Shown: positions 34,278-43,711, counted from the first letter of the stretch. The stretch is 64,000 bases of DNA from Prado023 sp963753075 (GCA_963753075.1 CAVWAR010000008.1:62001-126000), one strand, 5' to 3'. Numbers and translations are program-made. The notes: generated by a model not told the origin, from the sequence alone.

Positions 34278-35012
34278 ATGACCGAGACCCTGACCACGCG
34301 TTCGCGCCGGAGCACTCCGATCGACGCCGTCTGCCGCGACGCCGTTGAGCCCGCCCGCGCCGCGATCCTCGAGGTCGTGCCTGCCGACCATGTTGGGGAG
34401 CACCTGGGCGTCGTCGCGGAGGCCGACCGAGTCGTCACGCATCGCTTCGCCTCGAACGCCCCCGGCTACCGCGGCTGGACCTGGGCGGTGACGGTCGCCC
34501 GGGCCCCGCGCGCCCGGTCAGTCACCATCGATGAGATCGCGATGCTGCCCGGTCCCGATGCCCTGGTGGCCCCCGAGTGGGTGCCCTGGAGCGAGCGGGT
34601 CGAGCCCGGTGACCTCGGCGTGGGTGATGTCCTTCCCACAACCGACGACGACCCCCGTCTTGCCCCCGGATGGTCGGGCCTGGATGACCTGGCCGCTGCC
34701 TCGGATGAGCCTGGGCTGCGCCCGTCCGGGTGGGAGATCGGAATCGGCCGCCGTCGTGTCCTGTCGACCGAGGGGCGCGACGACGCCACGAGCCGCTGGC
34801 TGGCCGGCGACACCGGTCCGCAGACGCCGATGGCCCGCTCGGCGCCCAACCCGTGCAGCACCTGCGGCTTCCTGTTGCCGATCGGTGGACCGACCGGGTC
34901 CGCATTCGGCGTGTGCGCCAACGGGATGGCCCCGGCCGATGGTCGGGTGGTGGCTCTCACCTACGGGTGCGGAGCCCATTCCGAGGCTGCTCCGGACCAG
35001 CCCCGACCCTGA
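34278..35012 (+). CDS. DUF3027 domain protein
   Basis: 244 residues. Conserved-looking N-terminus with HRFASNAPGYRGWTWAVTVARAPR and VAPEWVPWSERV; C-terminus NPCSTCGFLLPIGG and a later CANG with YGCGAHSEA form a likely zinc-binding cluster of cysteines. DUF3027 proteins are restricted to actinobacteria and of unknown role; they usually lie near cold-shock and serC genes as here. The ATG at 34278 is chosen by the conserved start region; upstream codons look non-coding. Confidence 0.85.
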   Translation: MTETLTTRSRRSTPIDAVCRDAVEPARAAILEVVPADHVGEHLGVVAEADRVVTHRFASNAPGYRGWTWAVTVARAPRARSVTIDEIAMLPGPDALVAPEWVPWSERVEPGDLGVGDVLPTTDDDPRLAPGWSGLDDLAAASDEPGLRPSGWEIGIGRRRVLSTEGRDDATSRWLAGDTGPQTPMARSAPNPCSTCGFLLPIGGPTGSAFGVCANGMAPADGRVVALTYGCGAHSEAAPDQPRP

Positions 35013-35015
35013 TCC

Positions 35016-35099
35016 ATGGACCCGCGGGCTCGCCGGTTCCTCACCCTTGCGGTCCTGCTCGGGCTCATCGCGGTCACGGCCCTGGCTGCACTTCGATGA
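35016..35099 (+). CDS. 27-residue membrane microprotein
   Basis: ATG at 35016 to TGA at 35099, encoding MDPRARRFLTLAV and then a hydrophobic run ending ALAALR. The pattern (positive residues, one ~17-residue helix, short tail) is that of a single-pass small membrane protein. It begins 3 bp after the DUF3027 stop and ends 36 bp before the DUF2530 gene, so it sits inside their operon. No clear ribosome binding site of its own; coupling to DUF3027 translation is likely. Confidence 0.45.
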   Translation: MDPRARRFLTLAVLLGLIAVTALAALR

Positions 35100-35135
35100 C
35101 CCTGGTCTCCTGACGATCGGGTTAGGGTTGCGTCC

Positions 35136-35498
35136 ATGTCCGAACCCGAGGCGCCGGAGCTGCAACCGGTGGCCGATGACGGGATCGGTGCACTGTGGGT
35201 CGGCATGGCTCTGTGGGTGATCGCCGGGGTGATCCTGCTGGCGCTCAGTGATGCGCTGGCCGATCGCGGAGCCGAGTGGTGGCTGATGGTCTGTGGCGCC
35301 GGGTTGATCATCGGCCTCGTGGAGTTGGGCATCTTCCGCGCACGGATCTCGCAGGAGGACGCGCGCGGCCAGGACCCGACGGCCGGGCGGACACAGCCCG
35401 ACGACGACGCTGTCGGCGACTCGAGTGCGGCTGCAGCCGCCCGCACCGATGACGAGCACCGCGCTGGCAGCCACGATGCATTTGATCCGAACAGCTGA
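35136..35498 (+). CDS. DUF2530-like membrane protein
   Basis: 120 residues: acidic N-terminus, helices at ~21-38 and ~48-66, then a ~50-residue hydrophilic tail. Fits DUF2530, a small actinobacterial membrane family found next to DUF3027. Function unknown. TAGGGT lies 7 nt before the ATG, suggesting a leaderless start of its own within the cluster. Confidence 0.75.
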   Translation: MSEPEAPELQPVADDGIGALWVGMALWVIAGVILLALSDALADRGAEWWLMVCGAGLIIGLVELGIFRARISQEDARGQDPTAGRTQPDDDAVGDSSAAAAARTDDEHRAGSHDAFDPNS

Positions 35499-36546
35499 GT
35501 CCACCGGCATCGTCAGGCGCGCCGTTCGGTTCTCCGGTGCCGCGGCTCTCGCCGGCCTCGTGATGTCCGGGGTCGCGGTCGGACCCGCGGTGGCGGTGCC
35601 GACAGCTGTGCCAACCGTGCTCGGGTCCGCTGACGAGCTGTTGTGCACCTTCGACTCCCGAGAGCTCGGCGAGGTCAGCGGGATCGCCCTGTCCCGCCAG
35701 CATGAGGACACGCTGTGGGTCACCAACGACTCCGGCGGCGGCCCGTACCTCTACGCGTTGGACACCAACGATTGCTCGATCCAGGCTCAGCTGACGCTGC
35801 TGGACACCCCGGCCCGCGACCACGAGGCACTGGCCATCGGTCGCGATGCGCAGGGCAACGACGTGATCTGGGTCGGCGACATCGGGGACAACCGTGAGTC
35901 GTGGCCCTACGCGCGGATCCACAAGGTGATCGAGCCGGCCGAGCTCGTCGACGCCGATGTCCCGGTCACGACCTACCGCTACACCTACCCGGAGGGCCCG
36001 CTCAACGCGGAGGCGCTGCTGGCCGACCCGAAGCGCGAGCGGCTCTGGGTGATCACCAAGGAGGCCGGCGTCGGCGGCGTCTACGCGCTGCCCCGTTCGC
36101 TGAGCGACTCGACCACCCCGATGCTGGCGAAGAAGGTCGGCACAGCGCGCTCGCAGGTGACCGACGCGGCGATGGCCCCGGGCGGCAAGCGCTACGTCGT
36201 GCGCGACTACCTGTCCGCCGAGGTCTTCACCGGCAGGCCACCGGGGCAGGCCGAGTCTCGCTTCGGCCTGCCGCTGCAGCTCCAGGGCGAGGCCATCACC
36301 TGGACGGCCGACGGCAAGGGCCTGCTCGTGGCCTCGGAGCGGTCCGGGGACCTGATCCAGGTCGAGGTGCCGGCCACGGCCCTGGGGACCGATGGTGGGA
36401 TCGCCGGGGCGCTTCCGCGGGTCGCCGGGTTCGACATCTACCCGTATGTGCGGATCGTGGGCATGGTGCTGGTCGCGCTCGTCGCGCTGATCCTCCTGCG
36501 CCGGTCGGTGCGGCGCAGCCGACGTCGGCGCCGCACGGGTCGCTAG
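35476..36546 (+). CDS. Exported beta-propeller-like protein with C-terminal anchor
   Basis: 356 residues from ATG 35476. A signal sequence (~10-36, ending AVA) precedes a repetitive beta-rich domain with propeller-like strands (SGIALSRQHEDTLWVTNDSG, EALAIGRDAQGNDVIWVGDIGDN, LWVITKE, LLVASERSGDLI). A membrane helix (~327-342) and a very basic tail end the protein, so the propeller should face outside. No catalytic motif; could bind a ligand or act as an esterase-like lactonase relative. The start overlaps the DUF2530 gene by 23 bp; an upstream ATG at 35449 is also in frame. Confidence 0.65.
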   Translation: MHLIRTAESTGIVRRAVRFSGAAALAGLVMSGVAVGPAVAVPTAVPTVLGSADELLCTFDSRELGEVSGIALSRQHEDTLWVTNDSGGGPYLYALDTNDCSIQAQLTLLDTPARDHEALAIGRDAQGNDVIWVGDIGDNRESWPYARIHKVIEPAELVDADVPVTTYRYTYPEGPLNAEALLADPKRERLWVITKEAGVGGVYALPRSLSDSTTPMLAKKVGTARSQVTDAAMAPGGKRYVVRDYLSAEVFTGRPPGQAESRFGLPLQLQGEAITWTADGKGLLVASERSGDLIQVEVPATALGTDGGIAGALPRVAGFDIYPYVRIVGMVLVALVALILLRRSVRRSRRRRRTGR

Positions 36547-36559
36547 CGCGCTGGGCGCC

Positions 36560-37699
36560 TCACGCCAGCTCGGCCACGACCAGGTCGATGCAGCGTGTCA
36601 GCGCGGCCACATCCGCCGGGTCGATGGAGGGGAACATGGCAATGCGCAGCTGGTTGCGCCCCAGCTTGCGGTAGGGCTCGGTGTCCACGACGCCGTTGGC
36701 CCGCAGCGTTGCCGCGACGGCGGCGGCGTCGATGGAGTCGGCGAAGTCGATCGTTGCGACGACGTTGCTGCGCAGCGCCGGGTCCGTGACGTAGGGCGTC
36801 GCGTACTCGCTGGCCTCAGCCCACCCGTACAGGGTTGCCGCCGACTGCGCGGTACGGGCAGTCGTCCACGCCATGCCGCCCTGTTCGTTGAACCAGTCGA
36901 CCTGGTCGGCCATCATCAGCAGGGTTGCCAGGGCGGGCGTGTTGTAGGTCTGGTCGAGCCGGGAGTTGTCCAGCGCGATCTTGAGGTCGAGGAATGCCGG
37001 CACCCACCGACCCGACGCGGCGATCGTCTCGATGCGCTCGATGGCCGCCGGGCTGAGTAGGGCGAACCACAGCCCGCCGTCGGAGCCGAAGGACTTCTGC
37101 GGTGCGAAGTAGTAGACGTCGAACTGGGTCGGGTCGACGGCGAGTCCACCGGCGGCGGAGGTGGCGTCGAAGGCCATCAGGGCACCGGCATCGGCGCCGG
37201 CGACCCGGGTCGGGGTGATGGCAACGCCCGTGGAGGTCTCGTTGTGCGGCGAGCCGTACAGGTCGATCCCGGCCTCGGGCGCGAAGTGCGGTGCGCTGCC
37301 CGGGTCCGAGCTGATCACAGTGGGGTCGCCCAGCTGGGGAGCGATCCGGGCGGCCTTGGCGAACTTGGAGCCGAACTCGCCGAACGTCAGGAACTGCGCG
37401 CGGTCGGTGATGAGGCCGAACGTGGCGGCGTCCCAGAAGGCGGTCGAGCCGCCGTTGCCGAGGATCACCTCGTAGCCCTCGGGAAGCGCGAAGAGCTCGG
37501 CCAGCCCCGAGCGGACCCGACCCACCTGTTGCTTCACGGGCTTCTTGCGGTGCGAGGTTCCCAGCACGGAGGTCGCAAGCCCACGCAGGGAGTCGACCTG
37601 CTCGAGGCGGACCTTGGACGGGCCGCAGCCGAAGCGGCCATCCGAGGGGAGCAGCTCGGCGGGGATCGTGAGGGTGGTCGGGTCGGGGGTGGTGCTCAC
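36560..37699 (-). CDS. serC: Phosphoserine aminotransferase
   Basis: 379 residues, class V aminotransferase of the mycobacterial SerC type. FGCGPSKVR at the start, GSTAFWDAA phosphate contact, and the Schiff-base lysine in YFAPQKSFGSDGG. Converts 3-phosphohydroxypyruvate plus glutamate to phosphoserine; also used in pyridoxal phosphate synthesis. GTG start with AAGGA 7 nt upstream. It follows the citrate synthase gene on the same strand with a 69-bp gap. Confidence 0.95.
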   Translation of the reverse strand: MSTTPDPTTLTIPAELLPSDGRFGCGPSKVRLEQVDSLRGLATSVLGTSHRKKPVKQQVGRVRSGLAELFALPEGYEVILGNGGSTAFWDAATFGLITDRAQFLTFGEFGSKFAKAARIAPQLGDPTVISSDPGSAPHFAPEAGIDLYGSPHNETSTGVAITPTRVAGADAGALMAFDATSAAGGLAVDPTQFDVYYFAPQKSFGSDGGLWFALLSPAAIERIETIAASGRWVPAFLDLKIALDNSRLDQTYNTPALATLLMMADQVDWFNEQGGMAWTTARTAQSAATLYGWAEASEYATPYVTDPALRSNVVATIDFADSIDAAAVAATLRANGVVDTEPYRKLGRNQLRIAMFPSIDPADVAALTRCIDLVVAELA

Positions 37700-37768
37700 C
37701 GTGGTGTCCTTCGTGTGTCGTGGTGTCGTTGTGATGGCCCCCAACCCGCCGGGCAGGAGGGGCCAGGA

Positions 37769-38932
37769 TCAGGCCGGGTAGCCCGGGTACTGCAGGCGCT
37801 GGGCGAGCGGCGGCAGGGAGCCGTCGTAGGGGTTGAGCATCCAGTCCTGCCACCCGGTGACCGCCTCGGGATGCCGTGGGCCCGGGCCCATGTAGAGGGC
37901 CGAGGGCCGCACGAGTCGCCCGGTGCGCTTCTGCTCGAGGATATGGGCGCTCCAGCCTGCCAACCGGGCACTGGTGAACATCGCCGGGAACATGCTTGCG
38001 GGGACCTCGGCGAAGTCCAGGATGATGGCGGCCCAGAACTCGACGTTGGTCTCCAGGACCCGGTCGGGGCGGCGCTCGCGCAGCTCGGCCAGGGCTGCCT
38101 GCTCAAGCGCCTCGGCGACCTCGTAGCGAGGTGCGTCGAGCTCCTTGGCGGTGCGGCGCAGGACCTTCGCGCGTGGGTCCTCGGCGCGGTACACGCGGTG
38201 CCCGAACCCCATCAGCCGCTCGTTGCGGTCCAGCACACCCTTGACGTAGGCCTGCGCGTCGCCGCCGCGCTCGATCTCCTCGATCATGTGCAGCACCCGG
38301 CTCGGCGCACCTCCGTGCAGCGGACCCGACATCGCGCCCACGGCTCCCGAGATCGCGGCCGCGACGTCGGCTCCGGTCGACGCGATCACTCGCGCCGTGA
38401 AGGTCGAGGCGTTCATGCCGTGCTCGGCCGCGGAGACGAAGTAGGCGTCGACGGCGCGCACGTGGGCCGGGTCGGGCTCCCCGCGCCAGCGGATCATCAT
38501 CCGCTCGACGACCGTGCGGCCCTTGTCGATCTCCTTCTGGGGGGTCATCGGCTGGCCGACCCCGCGGGCAGCCTGCGCCACGAAGGACATGGCCATGACC
38601 GAGACCCGGGCCAGGTCGTCACGCGCCTGCTCGTCGTCGATGTCGAGCAGCGGCTGGAGGCCCCAGGCAGGGGCGAGCATGGCGATGGCGGACTGCACGT
38701 CCACGCGCACGTCCCCGGAGTGCACGGGGATCGGGTACGACTCAGCCGGCGGCAGGCCCGGGTTGAACTCGGCATCAACCAGCAGGCCCCACACCTGGCC
38801 GAACGTCACACGACCGACGAGGTCCTCGATATCGACGCCCCGGTAGCGCAGGGCCGAGCCCTCCTTGTCCGGTTCGGCGATCTCGGTCTCGAAAGCGATG
38901 ACCCCTTCGAGGCCGGGTACGAAATCGGACAT
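37769..38932 (-). CDS. citA: Citrate synthase, short actinobacterial type 2
   Basis: 387 residues. Active-site residues in the expected contexts: His in HGMNASTFTAR, His in MGFGHRVYR, and Asp in EFWAAIILDF. Condenses oxaloacetate and acetyl-CoA to citrate; a methylcitrate synthase activity is possible. ATG 38932 has AGGAG about 7 nt upstream. Divergent from pdxH, upstream of serC, an order conserved in actinobacteria. Confidence 0.92.
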   Translation of the reverse strand: MSDFVPGLEGVIAFETEIAEPDKEGSALRYRGVDIEDLVGRVTFGQVWGLLVDAEFNPGLPPAESYPIPVHSGDVRVDVQSAIAMLAPAWGLQPLLDIDDEQARDDLARVSVMAMSFVAQAARGVGQPMTPQKEIDKGRTVVERMMIRWRGEPDPAHVRAVDAYFVSAAEHGMNASTFTARVIASTGADVAAAISGAVGAMSGPLHGGAPSRVLHMIEEIERGGDAQAYVKGVLDRNERLMGFGHRVYRAEDPRAKVLRRTAKELDAPRYEVAEALEQAALAELRERRPDRVLETNVEFWAAIILDFAEVPASMFPAMFTSARLAGWSAHILEQKRTGRLVRPSALYMGPGPRHPEAVTGWQDWMLNPYDGSLPPLAQRLQYPGYPA

Positions 38933-39053
38933 GCAGCACTCCTGGGCGGATCCGGGAACGGGACGAGTTCCATTGTCCCCGATGCCCGCGATCCTGCTTC
39001 CCGCGCCCCCGGCCGTTCCCCGCGGGAGCCCTCGGGGTGGGGATACTGGTGGC

Positions 39054-39725
39054 ATGGTCGATGAAGTGCCCGTCCCGAGGATCGAGTACCTGCGCGCCCC
39101 GATCGAGGGCTTTGAGGTTGACGACGTTCCCGATGCCCCACTGGGGCTGTTCCGCACGTGGCTGTCCGAGGCAGTGGACTTCGGCGTGCCCGAGCCGAAC
39201 GCGGCGACGTTGGCCACCGTCAACGGGCGGGGTGAGCCCTCAACCCGGCTGATGCTCGTGAAGGTGGTCGACGAGCGCGGGTTCTGCTTCTTCACCAACC
39301 ACGGATCCCGCAAGGGCCAGGACCTCACCGAGACCGGGAACGCCGCCCTGCTGTTCCCCTGGATCAGCATGCACCGGCAGGTCGCGGTCCGTGGGCGCGC
39401 CGAGCGGCTGGCCCGTCAGGAGTCCGAGTCGTACTTCGCCTCCCGACCCCGTGCGGCGCAGGTGGGAGCGTGGGCCAGCCAGCAGAGCCAGCCGGTGCAG
39501 CGCGCGGAGCTGGACGCGCGGGTGACCGCACTCACGGAGCACTTCGGGGACGACGAGCCGATCCCGATGCCCGACAACTGGGGTGGCTACGTCCTGGTGC
39601 CCGAGGCGATCGAGTTCTGGGTCGGTCGGTTCTCGCGGCTGCACGACCGCATCGAGTACCGACGCCGCGCACCGGGAGGGCTTGACGACGGGGCGGCGTG
39701 GACCCGGCGACGACTGTCCCCGTAG
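39054..39725 (+). CDS. pdxH: Pyridoxamine 5'-phosphate oxidase
   Basis: 223 residues. FMN-binding segments STRLMLVKVVDERGFCFFTN and LLFPWISMHRQVAVRG, substrate-binding RPRAAQVGAWASQQSQ, and the C-terminal RLHDRIEYRR typical of PdxH. Oxidises pyridoxine/pyridoxamine phosphate to PLP. GATACT lies 6 nt before the ATG (leaderless). Its neighbour SerC uses PLP and supplies part of the PLP pathway in some bacteria. Confidence 0.93.
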   Translation: MVDEVPVPRIEYLRAPIEGFEVDDVPDAPLGLFRTWLSEAVDFGVPEPNAATLATVNGRGEPSTRLMLVKVVDERGFCFFTNHGSRKGQDLTETGNAALLFPWISMHRQVAVRGRAERLARQESESYFASRPRAAQVGAWASQQSQPVQRAELDARVTALTEHFGDDEPIPMPDNWGGYVLVPEAIEFWVGRFSRLHDRIEYRRRAPGGLDDGAAWTRRRLSP

Positions 39726-39750
39726 CGCGACCAGCCCCGGGGACGCGGGG

Positions 39751-40446
39751 CTACATCCGGTCGAGCAGCTCAGCCTTCTTGGCCTCGTACTCCCCGACCG
39801 TGATGGCGCCACTGTCACGAAGCTCGGCGAGCCGCTGGATCGAGTCGGCGATGTCATCGGCGGACTGGCCAGCGGTGGCCGGGGCAGTGGCGGCCGGGGC
39901 AGCGGAGATGGCCGCGTCGCGCACGGCGTCGGCGATGGTCTCGGAGTCCTTGCGCTCGAAGACCAGCTTCTGGTCCAGGATCGTCTTGCGGAACTCGGCA
40001 GGCTCACGCATGACCGTGTAGTGCAGGTTCGACTCGTCGGCAGCGGTCAGGACCGTGACGGTCCCGAAGCCCAGCCACCGGCCGATCAGCGGGATCTCCA
40101 TGGTGATGTCGTTGATCTTCTCCAGGGCCGACCCGCTGGTGTGCTTCTTCAGGATCCCCTCGACCTTCATCACCTTCTGGTTGGTGACGAAGTACCACTG
40201 GGCCCACCACTCGATGAAGGCCTTTGCCAGCAGGGCGATGCCGGCCAACAGCGCCAGCAGCCCTCCCCACAGCATCACGTTGTTGAGGAAATCGCCCTCG
40301 ACGAACAGCTTGCCGACGAGGGCGGCGAGTCCACCCAGGGTGAGCAGGGTGCCCGCAACGGTGGCGAACAGTGGCGCGATCCAGTGCTTCTTCGTCGTGT
40401 AGACGATCGACTCGCCGTTTGCGAGCAAGGAATCGACGTAACTCAC
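39751..40446 (-). CDS. PH-domain (bPH2-like) membrane protein with SHOCT tail
   Basis: 231 residues. Two membrane helices (~24-44 and ~55-78) are followed by a bacterial PH-like domain (WYFVTNQKVMKVEGILKKHTSGSALEK is split around it) and a C-terminal SHOCT motif (IQRLAELRDSGAITVGEYEAKKAELL). SHOCT tails often mediate oligomerisation. Role unknown. AGGAGG 6 nt before the GTG. Convergent with pdxH. Confidence 0.8.
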   Translation of the reverse strand: MSYVDSLLANGESIVYTTKKHWIAPLFATVAGTLLTLGGLAALVGKLFVEGDFLNNVMLWGGLLALLAGIALLAKAFIEWWAQWYFVTNQKVMKVEGILKKHTSGSALEKINDITMEIPLIGRWLGFGTVTVLTAADESNLHYTVMREPAEFRKTILDQKLVFERKDSETIADAVRDAAISAAPAATAPATAGQSADDIADSIQRLAELRDSGAITVGEYEAKKAELLDRM

Positions 40447-40575
40447 GCAAGCCTCCTGCGCATGGATCGGACCACTGATGACGACGGCAGCCTAGCGCGA
40501 ACCTGGCTGGCTCGTGGTTGCCCGACTCGAGCCAGAGGACGGGCCGGCGTGACGCCACGGTGCCAGACTGTGCGG

Positions 40576-41526
40576 GTGGCGGCGATGGAGCTCGAGGTCG
40601 ACGGACTGGAGAAGTCCTTCGGCGACCTCGTCGTGCTGCGTGGGCTGAACCTGCGGGTGCAGCCCGGGCGCATCCTGGGCTTCCTCGGGCGCAATGGTGC
40701 GGGCAAGACGACGACCATGCGCTGCATCTTCGGGCTGCTGGATCCCGACGCCGGCACCGTCCGCTACGGCGGTCAGCAGCTGACCCGGCCGATCCGGCGC
40801 CAGTTCGGCTACATGCCCGAGGAGCGCGGCCTCTACCCCAAGATGGCGGTCGTCACGCAACTGGTCCACTTCGGTCGCCTCGCCGGTATGGGCCGGAGAC
40901 CGGCGCGGGACGCATCGATGGCGTGGCTGGACCAGCTGGGCCTGGCCGACCGGGCCAACGATCGGCTGGAGACCCTGTCCCACGGCAACCAGCAACGGGT
41001 GCAGCTGGCAGCTGCGCTGGTGCACGGCCCGCAGGTGCTCATCCTCGACGAGCCGTTCTCCGGGCTCGACCCGGTGGGCGTCGGGGAGATGGGCTCAGTG
41101 CTGCGCGAGGCTGCCGCGCGGGGTGCCACCATCCTGTTCTCATCCCACCAGCTGGACCTGGTCGAGGACCTGTGCGTCGATGTCGCGATCATCAACGCCG
41201 GACGGACCGTCGCCCATGGTGACCTTGCCGACATCCGGTCGCGAGCTGATTCCCGACGGGTCGAGGTGGCCGTGGCCGGGGTGCCCTGGGTGCCCGAGGG
41301 GGTCGGAGCCGTGCCTGTGGGTGGGGAGCGACCGCACGTCCTCGTCCCAGCCAGCGTGACCGCTGAGCAGCTGCTTGCTGCGGCGGGAGCCGATGGGCCG
41401 GTCACCTCCTTCCGCTACGAGGCACCCTCCTTGGCCGACCTGTTCCACGGGGCGGTGGCTGACCTTCCCGAGCCACCTCACGGGCAGGCCCAGGCGGCGG
41501 CCGCCGACGGGGTGGCCCGTGTCTAG
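40576..41526 (+). CDS. ABC exporter ATP-binding protein (NatA-like)
   Basis: 316 residues. Walker A GRNGAGKTT, Q-loop in FGYMPEERGLYPKM, signature LSHGNQQRVQ (a variant of LSGGQ typical of the NatA/YhaQ group), Walker B VLILDEPFSGLDP and switch His in SSHQ. A ~90-residue C-terminal domain follows. With the next gene it forms an ABC-2 exporter, in relatives for Na+ or drugs. CAGACT lies 6 nt before the GTG (leaderless). Confidence 0.92.
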   Translation: MAAMELEVDGLEKSFGDLVVLRGLNLRVQPGRILGFLGRNGAGKTTTMRCIFGLLDPDAGTVRYGGQQLTRPIRRQFGYMPEERGLYPKMAVVTQLVHFGRLAGMGRRPARDASMAWLDQLGLADRANDRLETLSHGNQQRVQLAAALVHGPQVLILDEPFSGLDPVGVGEMGSVLREAAARGATILFSSHQLDLVEDLCVDVAIINAGRTVAHGDLADIRSRADSRRVEVAVAGVPWVPEGVGAVPVGGERPHVLVPASVTAEQLLAAAGADGPVTSFRYEAPSLADLFHGAVADLPEPPHGQAQAAAADGVARV

Positions 41527-42706
41527 CGGGGTCGGGTTGATCGCGCGCCGGGAGTTCGTCGAGCGTGGACGCAGCCGGGTGTTCATCGGCGTCCTGATCG
41601 GTTCGATGGTGCTGATCCTGGGGGGCATGTTCGCCGTGTCCCTGCTGGGTCGGGCGGTGCCGCCCCCGTCGGTCACGGTTGCCGGGGGCGCGCCCGACCT
41701 GGCCGCTGAGGTCCAGAGTGTTGCCGCCGAGCTCGGGGTCGACATCGTGGTCGTGTCCAGCGGCTCGGCCGAGGAGGCCCGCCAGGCGGTTGCGTCCGGG
41801 ATGCTCGACGCTGCGCTCGTCAATGGCGACACCATCCTGGCGGTCGGGGCGCCCTCGTCCTCGGTGGAGGCGGTGCTGCGCGGTGCAGCGACCGCGTCGG
41901 CCCGGGTGGAGGTGGCCCAGGGCCTGGGGTTGTCTGAGGACGCCGTCGACACGGTGATCGTTCCCGTGGACATCGTGGTGACGGACGTGAGCACCTCGGG
42001 CCCTGCCGATGAGCTGGAGGTGGCCCGCGGGCTGGCTGCGTTCATGAGCGTCGTGATCCTGTTCATCCTGGTCATGGCCTTCGGGCAGTTCGTGGGCTCG
42101 GCCGTGGTCGAGGAGAAGCAGTCGCGGGTCGCCGAGCTGGTGCTGGCCAAGGTGTCGACTGCCTCCATGCTGGTGGGCAAGGTCCTGGGTGTGGGCGGGC
42201 TGGGGCTGGTCCAGCTGATCGTCCTGGGCCTGACGTACATGGTCGGGCTCTGGGCGTTCGGCGACGACTCCCGGGGGCTCGACCTGTTCCGGCTGGGCCT
42301 CGGATCGTTGGCCTGGATGGCGCTGTGGTTCGTGATCGGCTACGTGATGTACAGCTTCGTGTTCGCCACGATGGGGGCGACGGTCTCTCGACTCGAGGAC
42401 CTCCAGTCGCTGACCTACGTCCCTTCCGTGCTGCTGCTGCCGGCGTACGCCATCGCAGCGGCCTCCCTGGCTGGGGCGCCCGCGCCGCTGCTGGCCCCGA
42501 TGTCGATGATCCCGATCTGGTCGCCGCTGCTCATGCCGTTCCGGATCGTCACCGGCGACGCGGTGTGGTGGGAGGTGGCGGTCGCGCTGCTCGGCTCGGC
42601 GGCCTTCATCGCCCTGCTCGTGTGGTTCGGGGCCCGCGTGTACCGCGGGGCAGCCCTGCGGATGGGGGGCCGGGTCAGCCTCCGCGAGGCGTACCGGGCA
42701 GGGTGA
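41519..42706 (+). CDS. ABC-2 type permease (NatB-like)
   Basis: 395 residues. One N-terminal helix (~20-42), a large extracytoplasmic domain (~45-165), then five or more helices (~172-395) with VVEEKQSRVAELVLAKVS, the signature of the NatB/YhaP permeases. The GTG start lies 8 bp inside the ATPase gene. The exported substrate is unknown. Confidence 0.9.
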   Translation: MSSGVGLIARREFVERGRSRVFIGVLIGSMVLILGGMFAVSLLGRAVPPPSVTVAGGAPDLAAEVQSVAAELGVDIVVVSSGSAEEARQAVASGMLDAALVNGDTILAVGAPSSSVEAVLRGAATASARVEVAQGLGLSEDAVDTVIVPVDIVVTDVSTSGPADELEVARGLAAFMSVVILFILVMAFGQFVGSAVVEEKQSRVAELVLAKVSTASMLVGKVLGVGGLGLVQLIVLGLTYMVGLWAFGDDSRGLDLFRLGLGSLAWMALWFVIGYVMYSFVFATMGATVSRLEDLQSLTYVPSVLLLPAYAIAAASLAGAPAPLLAPMSMIPIWSPLLMPFRIVTGDAVWWEVAVALLGSAAFIALLVWFGARVYRGAALRMGGRVSLREAYRAG

Positions 42707-42846
42707 CGCGCCCACCGTCCGTCGCTCGCGACGTTGGGATGCGGCGTCGCGTGGATGCGTGCGAGAGGATCGGGGCGCGCCGCCGCCGAGGTGCTGATCC
42801 GTCCCGGATCCACCCGATGGCCGACGGCTGCACCGAGGAGGACCCC

Positions 42847-43215
42847 ATGACGAACGACGTGCAGGACCAGGGCTCGGATCCGGCGCCGGCCATGACCGAG
42901 GTCGTGGACCTCGCCGACCTGGTCCAGGTATCCGAGGCGTCCATCGTCTCCCGGGTCGTCATGCGTGCCGAGGGGGTGCGGATCGTGCTGTTCGCCTTCG
43001 ACACCGATCAGGAGCTCACCGAGCACACGGCGGCGGTCCCGATCCTGCTGCAGGCCCTCGATGGCCGACTGCGGGTCGGGGCCGGGGGTGCGAGTGTCGA
43101 ACTGGCTCCCGGTGGTGTGGTCCACATCGGCGCACGCGTCCCCCACGAGGTGCTGGCGCTCGAGCCGGCACGGATGGCGCTGGCCATGCTCGACCCGAGG
43201 GAGTCAGGCGCCTGA
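42847..43215 (+). CDS. Small cupin-like protein
   Basis: 122 residues. The second half reads as a cupin barrel: ALDGRLRVGAGGASVELAPGGVVHIGARVPHEVLALEPARM, with PGxxxxI and PHEV positions typical of the second cupin motif. The first metal-binding motif is degenerate (only H in TEHTAAV), so metal binding is doubtful. Ligand unknown. GGAGGA about 6 nt before the ATG. Confidence 0.7.
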   Translation: MTNDVQDQGSDPAPAMTEVVDLADLVQVSEASIVSRVVMRAEGVRIVLFAFDTDQELTEHTAAVPILLQALDGRLRVGAGGASVELAPGGVVHIGARVPHEVLALEPARMALAMLDPRESGA

Positions 43216-43240
43216 TCGCGGTGCTCCTAGACTGGTGTGC

Positions 43241-43711
43241 ATGGGCAACTCCGCCACTGGGTCGATCCACATCCAGGCCGACCCGCTGGTCGTCTACGAC
43301 CTGATCGCCGATGTCTCAGCCGTCGGTGAGTTCTCACCAGAGGCCACGGGTGCGCTGCGCGCCCGATCACACCTCCGCGTCGGCGACACCTTCTGGGGGA
43401 CCAATCGTCGTGGTCCGTGGATCTGGGCGACGCACTGTCGGGTGACCCGGGCGGATCCGGGCAGGGGGTTCGCCTTCGACGTCGACTTCGGCGTGTTCCC
43501 CATCTCGTCGTGGTCCTACCGGATCGAGTCGGACGACACCGGCTGCCGGGTCACCGAGACCTGGGTCGATCGTCGTGAGGGCAAGCGCGGCGAGCTCATC
43601 CGCCGGGGCGGGGCGCTGGTCATCCCCGGGCCTCGTGACGAGCACAACCTCCGGGGGATCCAGCAGACGCTGGCCGCGCTCAAGGCCGCTGCGGAGTCCG
43701 ACGGCGCCTGA
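43241..43711 (+). CDS. SRPBCC (polyketide cyclase/START-like) protein
   Basis: 156 residues with the helix-grip pattern: SIHIQADPLVVYDLIADVSAVGEFSPE at the start and a long C-terminal helix (GGALVIPGPRDEHNLRGIQQTLAALKAAAE). Such proteins bind lipophilic ligands; none can be named. TAGACT lies 7 nt before the ATG (leaderless). Confidence 0.85.
   Translation: MGNSATGSIHIQADPLVVYDLIADVSAVGEFSPEATGALRARSHLRVGDTFWGTNRRGPWIWATHCRVTRADPGRGFAFDVDFGVFPISSWSYRIESDDTGCRVTETWVDRREGKRGELIRRGGALVIPGPRDEHNLRGIQQTLAALKAAAESDGA

Noticed and set aside
37244..39064. 606-codon plus-strand frame opposite serC and citrate synthase
   Set aside because: Antisense shadow caused by high GC; it spans two genuine genes and shows no domain.
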